From Nocardioides antri (GTDB taxonomy: Bacteria > Actinomycetota > Actinomycetes > Propionibacteriales > Nocardioidaceae): a DNA stretch of 64,000 bases. A program made the position numbers and the translations under genes. Positions 1-11,618 of this stretch are shown piece after piece. The first letter of the stretch is position 1. Each line of letters opens with the position of its first letter. A model generated the notes under the pieces. That model was given only the letters and a program-made list of their open reading frames with translations, was not told the origin of the DNA and did not search any database. The stretch lies in contig NZ_VUJW01000003.1 of NCBI RefSeq assembly GCF_008373765.1, positions 248,001 through 312,000 of the forward strand, in the 5' to 3' direction.

Positions 1-1
1 C

Positions 2-76
2 ACGCCGTTCGACGAGGTCGTCGACGCAGCCACGAGGCTGCTGTGGAACGGCCTCCCCCGCGCGGGCGACCCCTAG
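2..76 (+). CDS. C-terminal end of an unidentified protein (possibly TetR-type regulator)
   Basis: Only the last 24 codons lie in the window, ending in TAG at 74-76. The visible tail reads as an amphipathic helix (DEVVDAATRLLWNGL) followed by a short RAGDP end. Such a helix is common at the C-terminus of TetR-family ligand domains, but this is resemblance only. It converges with guaB, whose stop lies 6 bp further on, leaving no room for a separate terminator. Confidence 0.4.
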   Translation, partial: TPFDEVVDAATRLLWNGLPRAGDP

Positions 77-82
77 TCGAGG

Positions 83-1597
<1,515 letters not shown>

Positions 1598-1614
1598 CGG
1601 GCCGTAGCGTGGCT

Positions 1615-1629
1615 TGACCGAATCGGTCA
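1615..1629. promoter_or_regulatory. 15-bp palindrome in the guaB/zwf divergent promoter region
   Basis: The sequence TGACCGA-A-TCGGTCA is a perfect inverted repeat with 7-bp arms and a 1-bp centre. It lies 11 bp before the preferred zwf GTG start and about 30 bp before guaB. It could be the operator of a dimeric regulator acting on zwf, guaB or both. The regulator is unknown. Confidence 0.45.
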
Positions 1630-1640
1630 CGCTGGTTCCT

Positions 1641-3098
1641 GTGACCCCTGACCTGCCCCCGCACGTGCTGGTCCTCTTCGGCGCGACCGGCGACCTCGCG
1701 TCCCGCAAGCTGTTCCCCGGCCTCTACCGGCTGGCGGCGGCCGGACGGCTACCGCGGCACCTCGCGGTGATCGGCAGCGGCCGCCGGTCTCCCGGCACCG
1801 AGGAGGAGTTCCGCAACCAGGTCCGGTCCGCGCTCACGGAGTTCGTCAAGGACGTCGACGAGTCGGTGGCCGGCCCGCTGGTGGAGCGGATCACGTTCGT
1901 CACGTCGTCGGCCGACGACGGCACGGCGCTGGCCGAGGCGGTGCGGGACGCCGAGGACCGGCTCCTCGAGGAAGCAGGCTGCCTGCTGTCCGACGTACGA
2001 CGGCTGCTCTACCTGTCGGTGCCGCCGTCGGCCGTGCAGGGCATGGTCCAGATGCTCGCGAAGGTGGACCTGGTGGACCGCTCGCGGTTGGTCGCCGAGA
2101 AGCCCTTCGGCACCGACTTCGCGACCGCCCGCGCGCTCGACGTGGTGCTGCGCAACGCGTTCGAGGAGGCGCAGATCTTCCGGATCGACCACTTCCTCGG
2201 CAAGGAGGCGGTGCAGAACATCCTGGCGCTCCGCTTCGCCAACGGGCTCTTCGAGCCGGCGTGGAACCGGCACACCATCGAGTCGGTGCAGATCGACGTG
2301 CCGGAGAAGCTCACCGTCGAGGGCCGCGGCAGCTTCTACGAGGGCACCGGGTGCCTGCGCGACATGGTCACCACCCACCTCTGCCAGCTGCTCGGATTCG
2401 TGGCGCTCGAGGACCCGCACGCCTACCGCGAGTCCGCGCTGCGGGCGGCGAAGGCAGCCGTGTTCGCCGCGGTGCGACCGCTCGACCCCGACCGCGTCGT
2501 CTTCGGTCAGTACGACGGCTACCGCGACGAGCCGGACGTCGCTCCCGACTCCGACGTCGAGACCCTCGTCGCCATCGAGATGTGGATCGACAACGACCGG
2601 TGGCGCGACGTGCCGTTCTACCTGCGCACGGGCAAGGCGATGGCCGAGGGGCGGCGGACCATCACCGTCCGCTTCTCCGACCCGCGCCACCGGTGGCTCA
2701 AGCCCGCCGACCAGGGGATGCCCGCGCCCAACGAGCTGGTCATCGAGCTCGCCGACCAGCCGCGGATCGCCATCGACGTCCGGGCGAAGCGGCCGGGCCC
2801 CGACATGGACATCGTCGAAGGCGTCTTCCGGCTCGACCTGGTGTGCGACGTGCCGGACTCCGACCCGCTCGAGGCCTACGAGCGACTGCTGCTGGACGTG
2901 ATGCGCGGCGACCGGACGCTGTTCATCAGCTCCCACGAGGTCGAGCGGCTGTGGGAGATCTGCCAGCCCGTCCTCGACCGCCGGCCCGCTCCCCTGTCCT
3001 ACCCGCAGGGGTCCTGGGGCCCGCAGGCCGCGATCGACCTGCCGCTCGGGGGTTGGCGGCTCGGGAACCACCCGCCGGACCGGTCGCTGACGTCCTGA
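1641..3098 (+). CDS. zwf: Glucose-6-phosphate 1-dehydrogenase
   Basis: It oxidises glucose-6-phosphate to 6-phosphogluconolactone with NADP+ and opens the oxidative pentose phosphate pathway. With the GTG at 1641 it has 485 residues, a normal length. The Rossmann motif [11 protein letters not shown] is at about residues 14-24, AEKPFG at 152-157, and the substrate-binding signature [13 protein letters not shown] at 181-193 with its catalytic His. A TTG at 1614 is in frame, but it overlaps the palindrome at 1615-1629 and would add residues before the Rossmann fold, so GTG 1641 is preferred. The usual partners (tkt, tal, opcA, gnd) are not adjacent. Confidence 0.95.
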   Translation: MTPDLPPHVLVLFGATGDLASRKLFPGLYRLAAAGRLPRHLAVIGSGRRSPGTEEEFRNQVRSALTEFVKDVDESVAGPLVERITFVTSSADDGTALAEAVRDAEDRLLEEAGCLLSDVRRLLYLSVPPSAVQGMVQMLAKVDLVDRSRLVAEKPFGTDFATARALDVVLRNAFEEAQIFRIDHFLGKEAVQNILALRFANGLFEPAWNRHTIESVQIDVPEKLTVEGRGSFYEGTGCLRDMVTTHLCQLLGFVALEDPHAYRESALRAAKAAVFAAVRPLDPDRVVFGQYDGYRDEPDVAPDSDVETLVAIEMWIDNDRWRDVPFYLRTGKAMAEGRRTITVRFSDPRHRWLKPADQGMPAPNELVIELADQPRIAIDVRAKRPGPDMDIVEGVFRLDLVCDVPDSDPLEAYERLLLDVMRGDRTLFISSHEVERLWEICQPVLDRRPAPLSYPQGSWGPQAAIDLPLGGWRLGNHPPDRSLTS

Positions 3099-3110
3099 GG
3101 TGGGGCGGGA

Positions 3111-3142
3111 GACAGTTTCACCGGCCGGCCGGTGAAACTGTC
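3111..3142. repeat. Perfect 32-bp palindrome between zwf and cydB
   Basis: The left arm GACAGTTTCACCGGCC is followed immediately by its exact reverse complement, so there is no loop. It sits 12 bp after the zwf stop and about 100 bp beyond the cydB stop, between convergent genes. No T-tract follows on either strand, so it is not a textbook intrinsic terminator. Confidence 0.85.
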
Positions 3143-3154
3143 GCTGGGAGTACG

Positions 3155-3191
3155 AAGTTTCATCGGCCAAGCGACAGTTTCGTCGGCCAAG
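3155..3191 (+). repeat. Two degenerate direct copies of the palindrome half-site
   Basis: Two 17-bp units, AAGTTTCATCGGCCAAG at 3155-3171 and CAGTTTCGTCGGCCAAG at 3175-3191, repeat with a 20-bp period and 2 mismatches. Both resemble the CAGTTTCACCGGCC half of the palindrome just upstream. The whole 3111-3191 stretch therefore looks like one composite repeat element. Confidence 0.7.
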
Positions 3192-3243
3192 TCGGGCCGC
3201 CAGCCGACGACAGGGCCGACGCCGCCGTACGACGCGCGCCTCG

Positions 3244-4245
3244 TCAGTGGCGCGACCACTCCTCGCTCTGGGTGAGCCGCAGCAGGTAGGCCAGCGGCGG
3301 GAGCACGACCACCACCGCCAGCCCTACGGCGACCAGCAGCGCCTGCAGCGTCGCCGGGGCGCCGGCCCCCTCGGCGATGGTGACCTCGTCGACGAGCAGC
3401 CAGGGGTACTGGCCCACGCCCCAGCCGGACACCACCGCAGCCACTGCCACGGCTGCGGGGAGCCGGGCCCAGGCGTAGCGGCGGGTCCACAGCAGCCAGA
3501 GGGTCGCGACGCCTGCGACGGCGGAGAGCACGACCAGCGGCGCGGCGCGGCCGGTGAGGCCGTCGCTCAGGGTCGGGGCGTCGTCCATGATCGGGCCGAG
3601 GGCGGCGAACACGACGGCGCCGGTGACGACGCCGACGGCGAGGGCGCGGAGCCGCAGGTCCTCCGCCAGCCGGCCCTGCCCGCTGCGCGCCGCGTCCGCG
3701 GCCAGGAAGACGCCGGCGAGGAACGCGCAGGTGCCGACGGCGATCACGCCGCCGAAGAGCGAGGTCGGGTTGAGCCACGACGACCATCGGTCGCCGGTCC
3801 CGTCGGCCGGCACCCGGCCGGACGCGAGCGCGCCCGCGACGGTCCCGAGGAAGAACGGCGTGAGGATCGACGAGGCGGCGAACGTGACGCCGAAGAGGCG
3901 GGCCTGGCCGAGGGTGGCGGAGTACTTGCGGAAGGCGAAGCTCGCCCCGCGCAGCACGATGCCCAGCAGGGCGAGCAGGAGCGGCAGGACCAGGGTGGTC
4001 ATCGCCGCCGCGAACGTCTCCGGGAACGCCGTCCACCAGATCACCAGGACATAGATCAGCCAGACGTGGTTGGCCTCCCAGACCGGTCCGATGCTGTGGT
4101 CGACGAGCGTCCGCAGCTCGGCACCGCGACGGCCGCTGCCGGCAGTCAGGTCGAAGAACCCGGACCCGAAGTCGGCGCCGCCGAGCACGGCGTACGCCAC
4201 GACGCCGACGATGAGCGCCGCCGCGACGGCGACCTCGACGCTCAT
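3244..4245 (-). CDS. cydB: Cytochrome bd ubiquinol/menaquinol oxidase subunit II
   Basis: This integral membrane subunit pairs with CydA in the high-affinity terminal oxidase that reduces O2 to water using quinol. It has 333 residues and many hydrophobic helices. The N-terminal GGADFGSGFFDL motif and GPVWEANHVWLIY are diagnostic of CydB. Its ATG overlaps the cydA stop in an ATGA (4242-4245), so the two are translationally coupled. No cydDC assembly transporter follows; instead there is a palindromic repeat and then zwf. The start is unambiguous. Confidence 0.96.
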   Translation of the reverse strand: MSVEVAVAAALIVGVVAYAVLGGADFGSGFFDLTAGSGRRGAELRTLVDHSIGPVWEANHVWLIYVLVIWWTAFPETFAAAMTTLVLPLLLALLGIVLRGASFAFRKYSATLGQARLFGVTFAASSILTPFFLGTVAGALASGRVPADGTGDRWSSWLNPTSLFGGVIAVGTCAFLAGVFLAADAARSGQGRLAEDLRLRALAVGVVTGAVVFAALGPIMDDAPTLSDGLTGRAAPLVVLSAVAGVATLWLLWTRRYAWARLPAAVAVAAVVSGWGVGQYPWLLVDEVTIAEGAGAPATLQALLVAVGLAVVVVLPPLAYLLRLTQSEEWSRH

Positions 4246-5639
4246 GACCGCTCCCCCACGGTCTCGGGTGCGTAGGGGCTCGGCAGGTCGGACTCGCCCG
4301 CCCGCCAGCGTCGCGCCATGGAGCGGAGTACGACGACCGCACCGGCCGTCATCGCGGCGTAGACCACGACGGTGCTGCCGAGCAGCCACCACAGGCCCGA
4401 GTAGTCGCCGGCGGCCTCGGTCGTGCGCATGTAGCCGTAGACGATCCACGGCTGGCGGCCGACCTCTGTCGCGATCCACCCCGACTCGAGCGCCACCACG
4501 GCGAGCGGCCCGCTCACCGCCACGAACCGCAGGAACCACCGCTTCTCCAGCAGGTCGCGGCCGCGCCAGCGGAGGAACCAGAAGAGCGCGACGCTGCCCG
4601 CGAGCAGGGTGCCGATGCCGACCATCGACTGGAACGCCCAGTGCGTGAGGTTGACCGGCGGCCGGTCGTCCTCGGGGATCTCGTCGAGACCGGGCACGGG
4701 CTCGTCGAAGGAGTTCATCGCGAAGACCGACCCCAGGACCGGGATGTCGATCGCGCCCTTGACCTCGCCGTCGACGTACACACCCCCGATCCGCAGCGGC
4801 GACGGGCTCTCCGCGGTCTCGGCGAGCTCGAAGGAGGCCAGCTTGGCGGGCTGCCGCTCGTCGAGGCCGGCGCCCAGCAGGTGCCCGACGAAGGGCTGGG
4901 CCAGGGCGGCGACGGTCGCGAAGGCGAAGGGCACGACGAAGCCGAGCCGGTGGTGCTCGTCGCGCCTGCCGCGCAGCATCCCGACGGCGTAGACGCCCGC
5001 GATGCTGAAGCCGACGACCATGTAGGCGGCGACCCACATGTGGGCGAACTGCAGCCACACCTGGTCGTTGAACATCGCGGCCCACGGGTCCACGTCGGTG
5101 ACCTCGCCGTCGACGAGGCGGAACCCCGCCGGTGCGTTCATCCAGGCGTTGACCGCGAGCACGCAGAACGTCCCGACCACGCCGGCGATCGCCATCGGCA
5201 CCAACATGAGGACGTGCCGCTTCGGTGGCATCCGGCCCCACCCGTAGAGGTAGATGCCGAGGAAGATCGCCTCGACGAAGAACGAGAGCCCCTCGAACGC
5301 GAACGGCAGGCCGAGCACGTCGCCGTACGTCCCCATCAGGCCGGGCCACAGCAGGCCCATCTCGAAGCTGAGGACGGTGCCGGAGACCGCTCCGATCGCG
5401 AAGAGGACGGCCGAGGTCTTGGCCCACCGCTTCGCGAGCTCGAGCGCGACGGGGTCGTCGCGCCGGATGCCGCGCAGGTGCATCACCAGGATCATCGCGG
5501 GGAACGCCACGCCGAAGCAGGCCAGGACGATGTGCCAGCCCAGGGACAGCGCCATCTGCTGGCGGGCCGGCAGCAGGCCTTCGGGCTCGACCGCCGCGGA
5601 GAGCTGCGCGACGACATCGGCGAGGAGGGCAGGGGTCAC
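4242..5639 (-). CDS. cydA: Cytochrome bd quinol oxidase subunit I
   Basis: This subunit carries haems b558, b595 and d and the quinol site. From the GTG at 5639 it has 465 residues, shorter than E. coli CydA, consistent with the short Q-loop class. The first-helix His is seen in SLGWHIVLACFG, acidic residues in EGLSFFVEAIFLG, a second haem-ligand His in FAHMWVAAYMV, the Q-loop in KLASFELAE, and the ligand Met in FQSMVGIGTL. A GTG at 5678 is in frame but lies 4 bp from the Rex-like site and adds a non-homologous 13 residues, so 5639 is preferred. It is co-transcribed with cydB. Confidence 0.94.
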   Translation of the reverse strand: MTPALLADVVAQLSAAVEPEGLLPARQQMALSLGWHIVLACFGVAFPAMILVMHLRGIRRDDPVALELAKRWAKTSAVLFAIGAVSGTVLSFEMGLLWPGLMGTYGDVLGLPFAFEGLSFFVEAIFLGIYLYGWGRMPPKRHVLMLVPMAIAGVVGTFCVLAVNAWMNAPAGFRLVDGEVTDVDPWAAMFNDQVWLQFAHMWVAAYMVVGFSIAGVYAVGMLRGRRDEHHRLGFVVPFAFATVAALAQPFVGHLLGAGLDERQPAKLASFELAETAESPSPLRIGGVYVDGEVKGAIDIPVLGSVFAMNSFDEPVPGLDEIPEDDRPPVNLTHWAFQSMVGIGTLLAGSVALFWFLRWRGRDLLEKRWFLRFVAVSGPLAVVALESGWIATEVGRQPWIVYGYMRTTEAAGDYSGLWWLLGSTVVVYAAMTAGAVVVLRSMARRWRAGESDLPSPYAPETVGERS

Positions 5640-5682
5640 CACGCGGACGACGCTACGGGGCGGAAAGCCGCCGATCACGCGT

Positions 5683-5700
5683 TTGTGAAACTTTTCACGA
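5683..5700. promoter_or_regulatory. Rex-type redox operator upstream of cydAB
   Basis: TTGTGAA-N4-TTCACGA matches the known Rex consensus TTGTGAA-N4-TTCACAA with one mismatch. Rex senses the NADH/NAD+ ratio and represses cyd genes in streptomycetes. The site lies 44 bp upstream of the preferred cydA start, where a repressor would block transcription. Confidence 0.7.
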
Positions 5701-5708
5701 AGTCGGTG

Positions 5709-6575
5709 TCAGACCCGCAGGTCGCTCACCACGATCCGCACCATGACCGTCTCCCCGGCCATCCGGATCCGCCCCCGCAACCCCGCCGACAGCACCATCG
5801 GGAGCACCGCCTGGCTGTCCGCCGGCGCGGTGAGTACGATCTCCTCGGCGCCGCGGGCACGAGCCGCCCGGGCGATGTGGGCGAGCAGCCGGGTGCCCAC
5901 GCCTCTGCGCTGCCAGCTGGGGTCCACCCACATGTCGACGGGCCACGGGTCGGCGTCGGTGGCGCCCCGGGTGAACGACGCGCGGCCGATCACCCGGCCT
6001 CCCACCAGCACCGAGGTTTCGTCCTCGCCCCGGACGAACGTCGGCTCGGCGGCGCTCGCGGTGTCCGGAGCGGACGGCGACTCCCGGCTGAGCACGTCGC
6101 TGACCAGCTCGGCGAGCGCAGCGCCGCGGGCGCGCTCCGCCGGGGTGAACGGGGTGTCCCGCCGGATCTGGATCACCGCGTTCGCGACGGTCATCTCGAG
6201 CACGTCCTCCGCCCCGTGGGTCGGCTCCACGTCCGCGTCGAAGAGGTGGGCGACGACGTCCGGGAAGGTCGCAGGATGGTCGAGGATCTGCTTGGCTGCC
6301 CGGACATAGCGCGTGGGCTGGTCGTCGAGGGCGTGGTGGTCCACCTGGTGCGCGACGACGGAGTCGCCGTTCGACCGTTGGACCAGGGCGACGATGTCCG
6401 CCTCCCGCCACTCCTCGGGTGTGCGGATCACCAGCTCGATCGTCGCGGTGCCCGGGACCCGGCTGCTGAACACCTGGACGGCGCCGATGTTGACGCCGGC
6501 CCTCCCGCACTCGTGGGAAAGGGAAGCCAGCTTTCCGGGCCGATCCGGCAGGTTCGCGCGCACCCTCCACAGCAT
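5709..6575 (-). CDS. ACT domain-GNAT acetyltransferase fusion protein
   Basis: This 288-residue protein has an ACT-like domain at about residues 1-75 (RANLPDRPGKLASLSHECG, the loop where amino acids usually bind), a middle linker to about 165, and a GNAT domain from about 165 to 288. The GNAT part has the acetyl-CoA pyrophosphate loop as QRRGVGTRLLAHI. ACT domains usually sense small ligands, so allosterically controlled N-acetylation of a metabolite or protein is a reasonable inference. The substrate is unknown. It lies between cydA and a DUF1684 gene on the same strand, with no obvious functional link. Confidence 0.8.
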   Translation of the reverse strand: MLWRVRANLPDRPGKLASLSHECGRAGVNIGAVQVFSSRVPGTATIELVIRTPEEWREADIVALVQRSNGDSVVAHQVDHHALDDQPTRYVRAAKQILDHPATFPDVVAHLFDADVEPTHGAEDVLEMTVANAVIQIRRDTPFTPAERARGAALAELVSDVLSRESPSAPDTASAAEPTFVRGEDETSVLVGGRVIGRASFTRGATDADPWPVDMWVDPSWQRRGVGTRLLAHIARAARARGAEEIVLTAPADSQAVLPMVLSAGLRGRIRMAGETVMVRIVVSDLRV

Positions 6576-6644
6576 TCCCCCAGCATGCCAGTCCCGAGGG
6601 GTGCCGAGCTGGATCTGGCTCCTCCCCCGCCGCGCGACGGGGTG

Positions 6645-7406
6645 TCAGTCCTGCGCGGCCGGGACGGACGCCGGGTCCTGCTCCCCCGCCTCGATCGGCA
6701 CCGTGAGCCGGTTCTGCGGGAGCGGGACCGGACAGGTCGTGAGCTCCGTGTAGGCGCACGGCAGGTTCGTGGTGCGGTTGAAGTCGAGGACGACCGTGCC
6801 GTCGGCGGCCGGAGCCGGGGCGACGAGCTGGCGGCCGGCGGGGTACGTCGTTCGCCCCGACGTCCCGTCGGCGAACACCAGCCACAGGCCGCCCTCGTCG
6901 TCGTACGCCACCAGCCGTACCTGCTCGTCGGCGATCGTGAAGGTGACCTCCCCGACTGCGTCGTCGGTGGGCCGGTCGCCCTCGAACGGGCTGAACTGCG
7001 CGGTCACCACCCAGTCCGGGGACGGCGGGTAGGTCGGGGTCGCCCGGTGGCGGGTCCGGAGCGGGTTCGCGGGGTCGCGGGGCCGCAGCAGCACGGCGTC
7101 GCCGCGGCTCGCGACCTCGACGACCACGTCGCCGGACCGCGCCCGGACGCCGACCTCGTCGACCGGGCCGACGACGTGGCGACCGCGGATCTCGCGGTCG
7201 TCGAGGACGAGCGACTCCTCCGGGTCCAGCTCGACCACGACCCCGTCCGCCCCGACCGACCAGGCGCCGGGTGCGGGGGCGCACCGCTGCGGCGTCGCAC
7301 CCAGCCAGTGCAGGCCGGTGATCGCGAGGAACCCGTCGGGGGCGGTCAGCCGCTCCTCGCGCCGGCGGCGCCAGGCGTGCCACTCCCCGAGAAAGTCGTC
7401 ACCCAT
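6645..7406 (-). CDS. DUF1684 family protein
   Basis: The 253-residue product matches the DUF1684 pattern from end to end. It has an N-terminal W-x-R-R-R-EERL segment with GFLAITGLHWLG, a central DGTSGRTTYPAGR, and the C-terminal VVLDFNRTTNLPCAYTEL, TCPVPLPQNRL and IEAGE motifs. No signal peptide is seen. The biochemical role of the family is not established. The ATG at 7406 is preferred over upstream in-frame codons because the family homology begins there and a CAGGAT box ends 6 nt upstream, suggesting a leaderless start. Confidence 0.85.
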   Translation of the reverse strand: MGDDFLGEWHAWRRRREERLTAPDGFLAITGLHWLGATPQRCAPAPGAWSVGADGVVVELDPEESLVLDDREIRGRHVVGPVDEVGVRARSGDVVVEVASRGDAVLLRPRDPANPLRTRHRATPTYPPSPDWVVTAQFSPFEGDRPTDDAVGEVTFTIADEQVRLVAYDDEGGLWLVFADGTSGRTTYPAGRQLVAPAPAADGTVVLDFNRTTNLPCAYTELTTCPVPLPQNRLTVPIEAGEQDPASVPAAQD

Positions 7407-7465
7407 GGCCCGATCCTGCCGCCCACGCGCAAACGCCGCCCGAGGGCGGCTCGTCCCCGGCACGA

Positions 7466-7509
7466 AAAATGCGCCGAGCCGGCTCATCCTGGGATGAGCC
7501 GGCTCGGCG
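7466..7509 (-). terminator. Intrinsic terminator of groES-groEL
   Basis: A perfect 18-bp stem (7472-7489 with 7492-7509) closes on a 2-nt loop. On the minus strand it is followed by GC then ATTTTTCG. It begins 18 bp after the groEL stop. GC stem plus T-run is the classic rho-independent form. Confidence 0.9.
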
Positions 7510-7527
7510 AGGTGGGGTGGCTGCGGG

Positions 7528-9225
<1,698 letters not shown>

Positions 9226-9232
9226 CGTGAGA

Positions 9233-9532
9233 TCAGGACGAGACGACCGCGAGGACGTCGCGCGCCGACAGGATGAGGTACTCCTCGCCGGCGTACTTGA
9301 CCTCGGTGCCGCCGTACTTGCTGTAGATGACCTTGTCGCCCACGGCCACGTCGAGCGGGATCCGGCCGTCGCCGTCCTCGTTGAAGCGGCCCGGGCCGAC
9401 GGCCAGGACCTCGCCCTCCTGGGGCTTCTCCTTGGCGGTGTCCGGGATGACCAGGCCGGAGGCCGTGGTCTGCTCCGCGTCGAGCGGCTTGACGACGATG
9501 CGGTCCTCGAGCGGCTTGATGTTGATCGACAC
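9233..9532 (-). CDS. groES: Co-chaperonin GroES
   Basis: The 99-residue lid protein caps the GroEL ring. It shows the typical N-terminus [17 protein letters not shown], the mobile loop ([10 protein letters not shown]), the GEVLAVGPG strand, and [15 protein letters not shown]. The GTG start at 9532 is supported by AAAGAGG 8 nt upstream. An upstream extension would not match the family. It is the first gene of the groES-groEL operon and lies about 150 bp downstream of a CIRCE operator. Confidence 0.97.
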   Translation of the reverse strand: MSINIKPLEDRIVVKPLDAEQTTASGLVIPDTAKEKPQEGEVLAVGPGRFNEDGDGRIPLDVAVGDKVIYSKYGGTEVKYAGEEYLILSARDVLAVVSS

Positions 9533-9654
9533 GTCGATCGACCTCTTTCTTGCGTCAGGTGTGTGCAGGTGGTCCGACGGGCTCGCGCCCGCCCACGTTG
9601 GGGCTTGCCTTGGCGAGTACGCCGTCGCGGGGGTCGCACTCTCGTCGGCAAGCG

Positions 9655-9683
9655 CTGGCACACTCGATGGGAGAGTGCCAGCA
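9655..9683. promoter_or_regulatory. Second, imperfect CIRCE-like inverted repeat
   Basis: The arms are CTGGCACACTC and GAGTGCCAG flanking a short spacer. The left arm has two extra bases compared with a canonical CIRCE half-site. It lies just downstream of the good CIRCE in the groES leader, suggesting tandem HrcA sites. Confidence 0.4.
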
Positions 9684-9689
9684 CTGAAA

Positions 9690-9716
9690 CTAGCACTCAC
9701 CGTCAACGAGTGCCAG
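9690..9716. promoter_or_regulatory. CIRCE operator (HrcA binding site) of groES-groEL
   Basis: TAGCACTC-N9-GAGTGCCA matches the CIRCE consensus TTAGCACTC-N9-GAGTGCTAA closely. It sits upstream of groES, where HrcA would repress the operon in the absence of heat stress. hrcA itself is not in the window. Confidence 0.88.
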
Positions 9717-9754
9717 TGAAGGGTGGGCTCTGTCCCACCTGGGAGGATCGGGGG

Positions 9755-10939
9755 GTGGACCTCGACGCGTTCCGGTGGCTGCTCACCGACGAAGGGCAGG
9801 CGCTGCTGGCGCGGGCCACCGAGCTGGCCGGCACGGGCGACGAGCCCGGCGGCGAGCTCAGGATCCAGGCCGAGCTGCGGCGTACGGCGCCCGCGGCCGG
9901 CGTCGCGACCGCCATGACCCAGGTCGAGCTGCGCGCCCGTGCGCGGGCCAAGTTCGGCGACTTGGCCGACCGGCTCTACTTCACGCCCGAGGCCCTCGAG
10001 CAGGCGACCCGGCAGTCGGTCGCCACCCACCGTGCGGGGCGCTACCAGGCCTTCGGGGCGCGCACCCTCATCGACCTCGGCTGCGGCATCGGCGGCGACC
10101 TGATCGCCGGCTCCCGCGCGGGCCTCGTCTGCGCTGGCGTCGACCTCGACCCGGTCCGGGTCGCCGTCGCCGAGGCCAACCTCGCCGCCCTCGACCTGCC
10201 CGGCGCCGTCCAGGTCGCCGACGCGACCACGGTCGACCATCGCGGGTTCGACCTGGCGTTCGCCGATCCCGCGCGTCGTACCGGCGCCGGCCGCAGCTTC
10301 AAGACCGACGACTGGATCCCGCCGTGGTCATGGGTGGAGGGGCTGTTCCGCCGCGACGCGTGCGTCAAGGTCGCGCCGGGGATCCCCCACTCCCTGGTGC
10401 CGGCCGGGGTGGAGGCGGAGTGGGTCAGCGACCGCGGCGAGGTCAAGGAGGCCGCCCTCTGGTCGGGCCGTACGGCGACCGCAGACCGCCGGGCAACGGT
10501 GATCGGCGAGGGCGGACTGGCGTCCCTGACCGACGAGGACGACCCCGGCGCCGACGAGGTGGGCGTCGGCGAGGTGGGCGACTTCCTCTACGAGCCGGAC
10601 GGGGCGGTGATCCGCGCGGGCCTGGTCACCGCGGTGGCCGCCGGGGTCGAGGGCCGGCTGGTCGACGCGAAGATCGCCTACGTCACCTCCGACCGCCCGT
10701 TCCGGAGCCCGTTCGCCCGCGGGTACCGCGTGCTCGAGCACCTCCCCTACCGCGAGAAGCAGCTCAAGGCGGCGCTGCGCGAGCGTGACATCGGGCGGCT
10801 CACGATCAAGAAGCGCGGCGTCGACGTGGCGCCCGACGCGCTGCGCAAGCGGCTCGACCTCGCCGGCGACGAGGAGGCCACGTTGGTGCTCACCCGGGTC
10901 GCCGGCCACGGCGCTGCCCTGCTCGTCGCACCCTTCTGA
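9755..10939 (+). CDS. Class I SAM-dependent methyltransferase with THUMP-like C-terminal domain
   Basis: This 394-residue protein has a helical N-terminal part (1-105), a Rossmann methyltransferase fold with the SAM motif [11 protein letters not shown] at about 107-117 and GVDLDP thereafter, and an ADPARR catalytic-loop motif. A C-terminal part rich in basic residues (LTIKKRGVD) resembles THUMP-like RNA-binding segments. RNA methylation is likely; the target nucleotide is unknown. The GTG start at 9755 has GGAGG 8 nt upstream. It is divergent from groES and may share the CIRCE-containing region. Confidence 0.8.
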   Translation: MDLDAFRWLLTDEGQALLARATELAGTGDEPGGELRIQAELRRTAPAAGVATAMTQVELRARARAKFGDLADRLYFTPEALEQATRQSVATHRAGRYQAFGARTLIDLGCGIGGDLIAGSRAGLVCAGVDLDPVRVAVAEANLAALDLPGAVQVADATTVDHRGFDLAFADPARRTGAGRSFKTDDWIPPWSWVEGLFRRDACVKVAPGIPHSLVPAGVEAEWVSDRGEVKEAALWSGRTATADRRATVIGEGGLASLTDEDDPGADEVGVGEVGDFLYEPDGAVIRAGLVTAVAAGVEGRLVDAKIAYVTSDRPFRSPFARGYRVLEHLPYREKQLKAALRERDIGRLTIKKRGVDVAPDALRKRLDLAGDEEATLVLTRVAGHGAALLVAPF

Positions 10940-10966
10940 TCCGCCTCGGCGCGATCCTCGTGAGTG

Positions 10967-11005
10967 GCCGGCCTGGGACCCGTCGGAGACAGGCCCCAGA
11001 CCGGC
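10967..11005. terminator. Stem-loop between convergent genes
   Basis: GCCGGCCTGGG at 10967-10977 pairs with CCCAGACCGGC at 10995-11005 with a single mismatch. It lies between the methyltransferase and the DUF3618 gene, which converge. There is no T-run, so it may only protect or weakly terminate transcripts. Confidence 0.4.
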
Positions 11006-11021
11006 GGCAGCTCAGGATCCG

Positions 11022-11618
11022 TCAGGTCCCGGGCGCCTCTTCCTTGACGTTCTGCGCCGAGGACTGACCCTCCTCCTTGAGCGTCGCAGCGCTGTCCTGC
11101 GCGCTCGACTTGACCTCCTGGGCGGCCTGCGCCGCCTTGTCCTTCAGGTTGTCGCCGATCTCCTGCCCCACCGACTTGGCCTCGTCGGCGAGCGACGAGT
11201 CCTTGACGGCCTCGGTGAGGCGCTCGGCGGCCTCGGCCTCCTTCTGGGAGGCCGGGATGAGCGCCGAGATGACCATCCCGGCGCCGAAGGCGACCATGCC
11301 GGCCGCCAGCGGCGCGCCCTGGGTCTGCCGCTGCACCGTGCCGACCGCCGACTGCGCGGTGCCGGCGACAGCGCTCGTGGCGTTGGAAGCGGTGTCCCTC
11401 ACCGAGCCGGCCGCGCCCTGCGCGGACCCGCCGGCGCTCCCGGCCGAACCCATCACTGTGTCCCTCAACGAGGAGATCCGGCCCCGCACCGCTTCCTTGC
11501 GGCGCTCGACCATCCGGCCGGGGCTCACCTTGTCGTAGAGCGCATCCACGTCCCGCGACAGGTCCTGTCGCGTCTCGGCGATCTGTCCGGTCAGCTGTTC
11601 TTCAGTTCCTTGGCCCAT
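11022..11618 (-). CDS. DUF3618 domain protein
   Basis: The 198-residue product begins with the DUF3618 signature (QLTGQIAETRQDLSRDVDAL, residues about 9-28), continues with a basic patch (MVERRKEAVRGR), a Gly/Ala/Ser-rich stretch, a single hydrophobic segment around 115-132 (MVAFGAGMVISALIP), and a long Ala/Lys/Glu C-terminal helix. It is probably membrane-associated. Function is not established. Its ATG at 11618 overlaps the end of the Holin-X-like gene by 28 bp, so the two are co-translated. It is the last of three genes from one promoter. Confidence 0.8.
   Translation of the reverse strand: MGQGTEEQLTGQIAETRQDLSRDVDALYDKVSPGRMVERRKEAVRGRISSLRDTVMGSAGSAGGSAQGAAGSVRDTASNATSAVAGTAQSAVGTVQRQTQGAPLAAGMVAFGAGMVISALIPASQKEAEAAERLTEAVKDSSLADEAKSVGQEIGDNLKDKAAQAAQEVKSSAQDSAATLKEEGQSSAQNVKEEAPGT

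Noticed and set aside
1614-1640. TTG at 1614 as the zwf start
   Set aside because: It overlaps a perfect palindrome in the promoter region and adds non-conserved residues; GTG at 1641 fits the family better.
3111-3142. Intrinsic terminator for zwf or cydB
   Set aside because: The palindrome has no loop and no T-run on either strand; a role in termination cannot be excluded but the form is atypical.
5640-5678. GTG at 5678 as the cydA start
   Set aside because: It would place the Rex-like operator 4 bp before the start codon and add 13 residues without family similarity.
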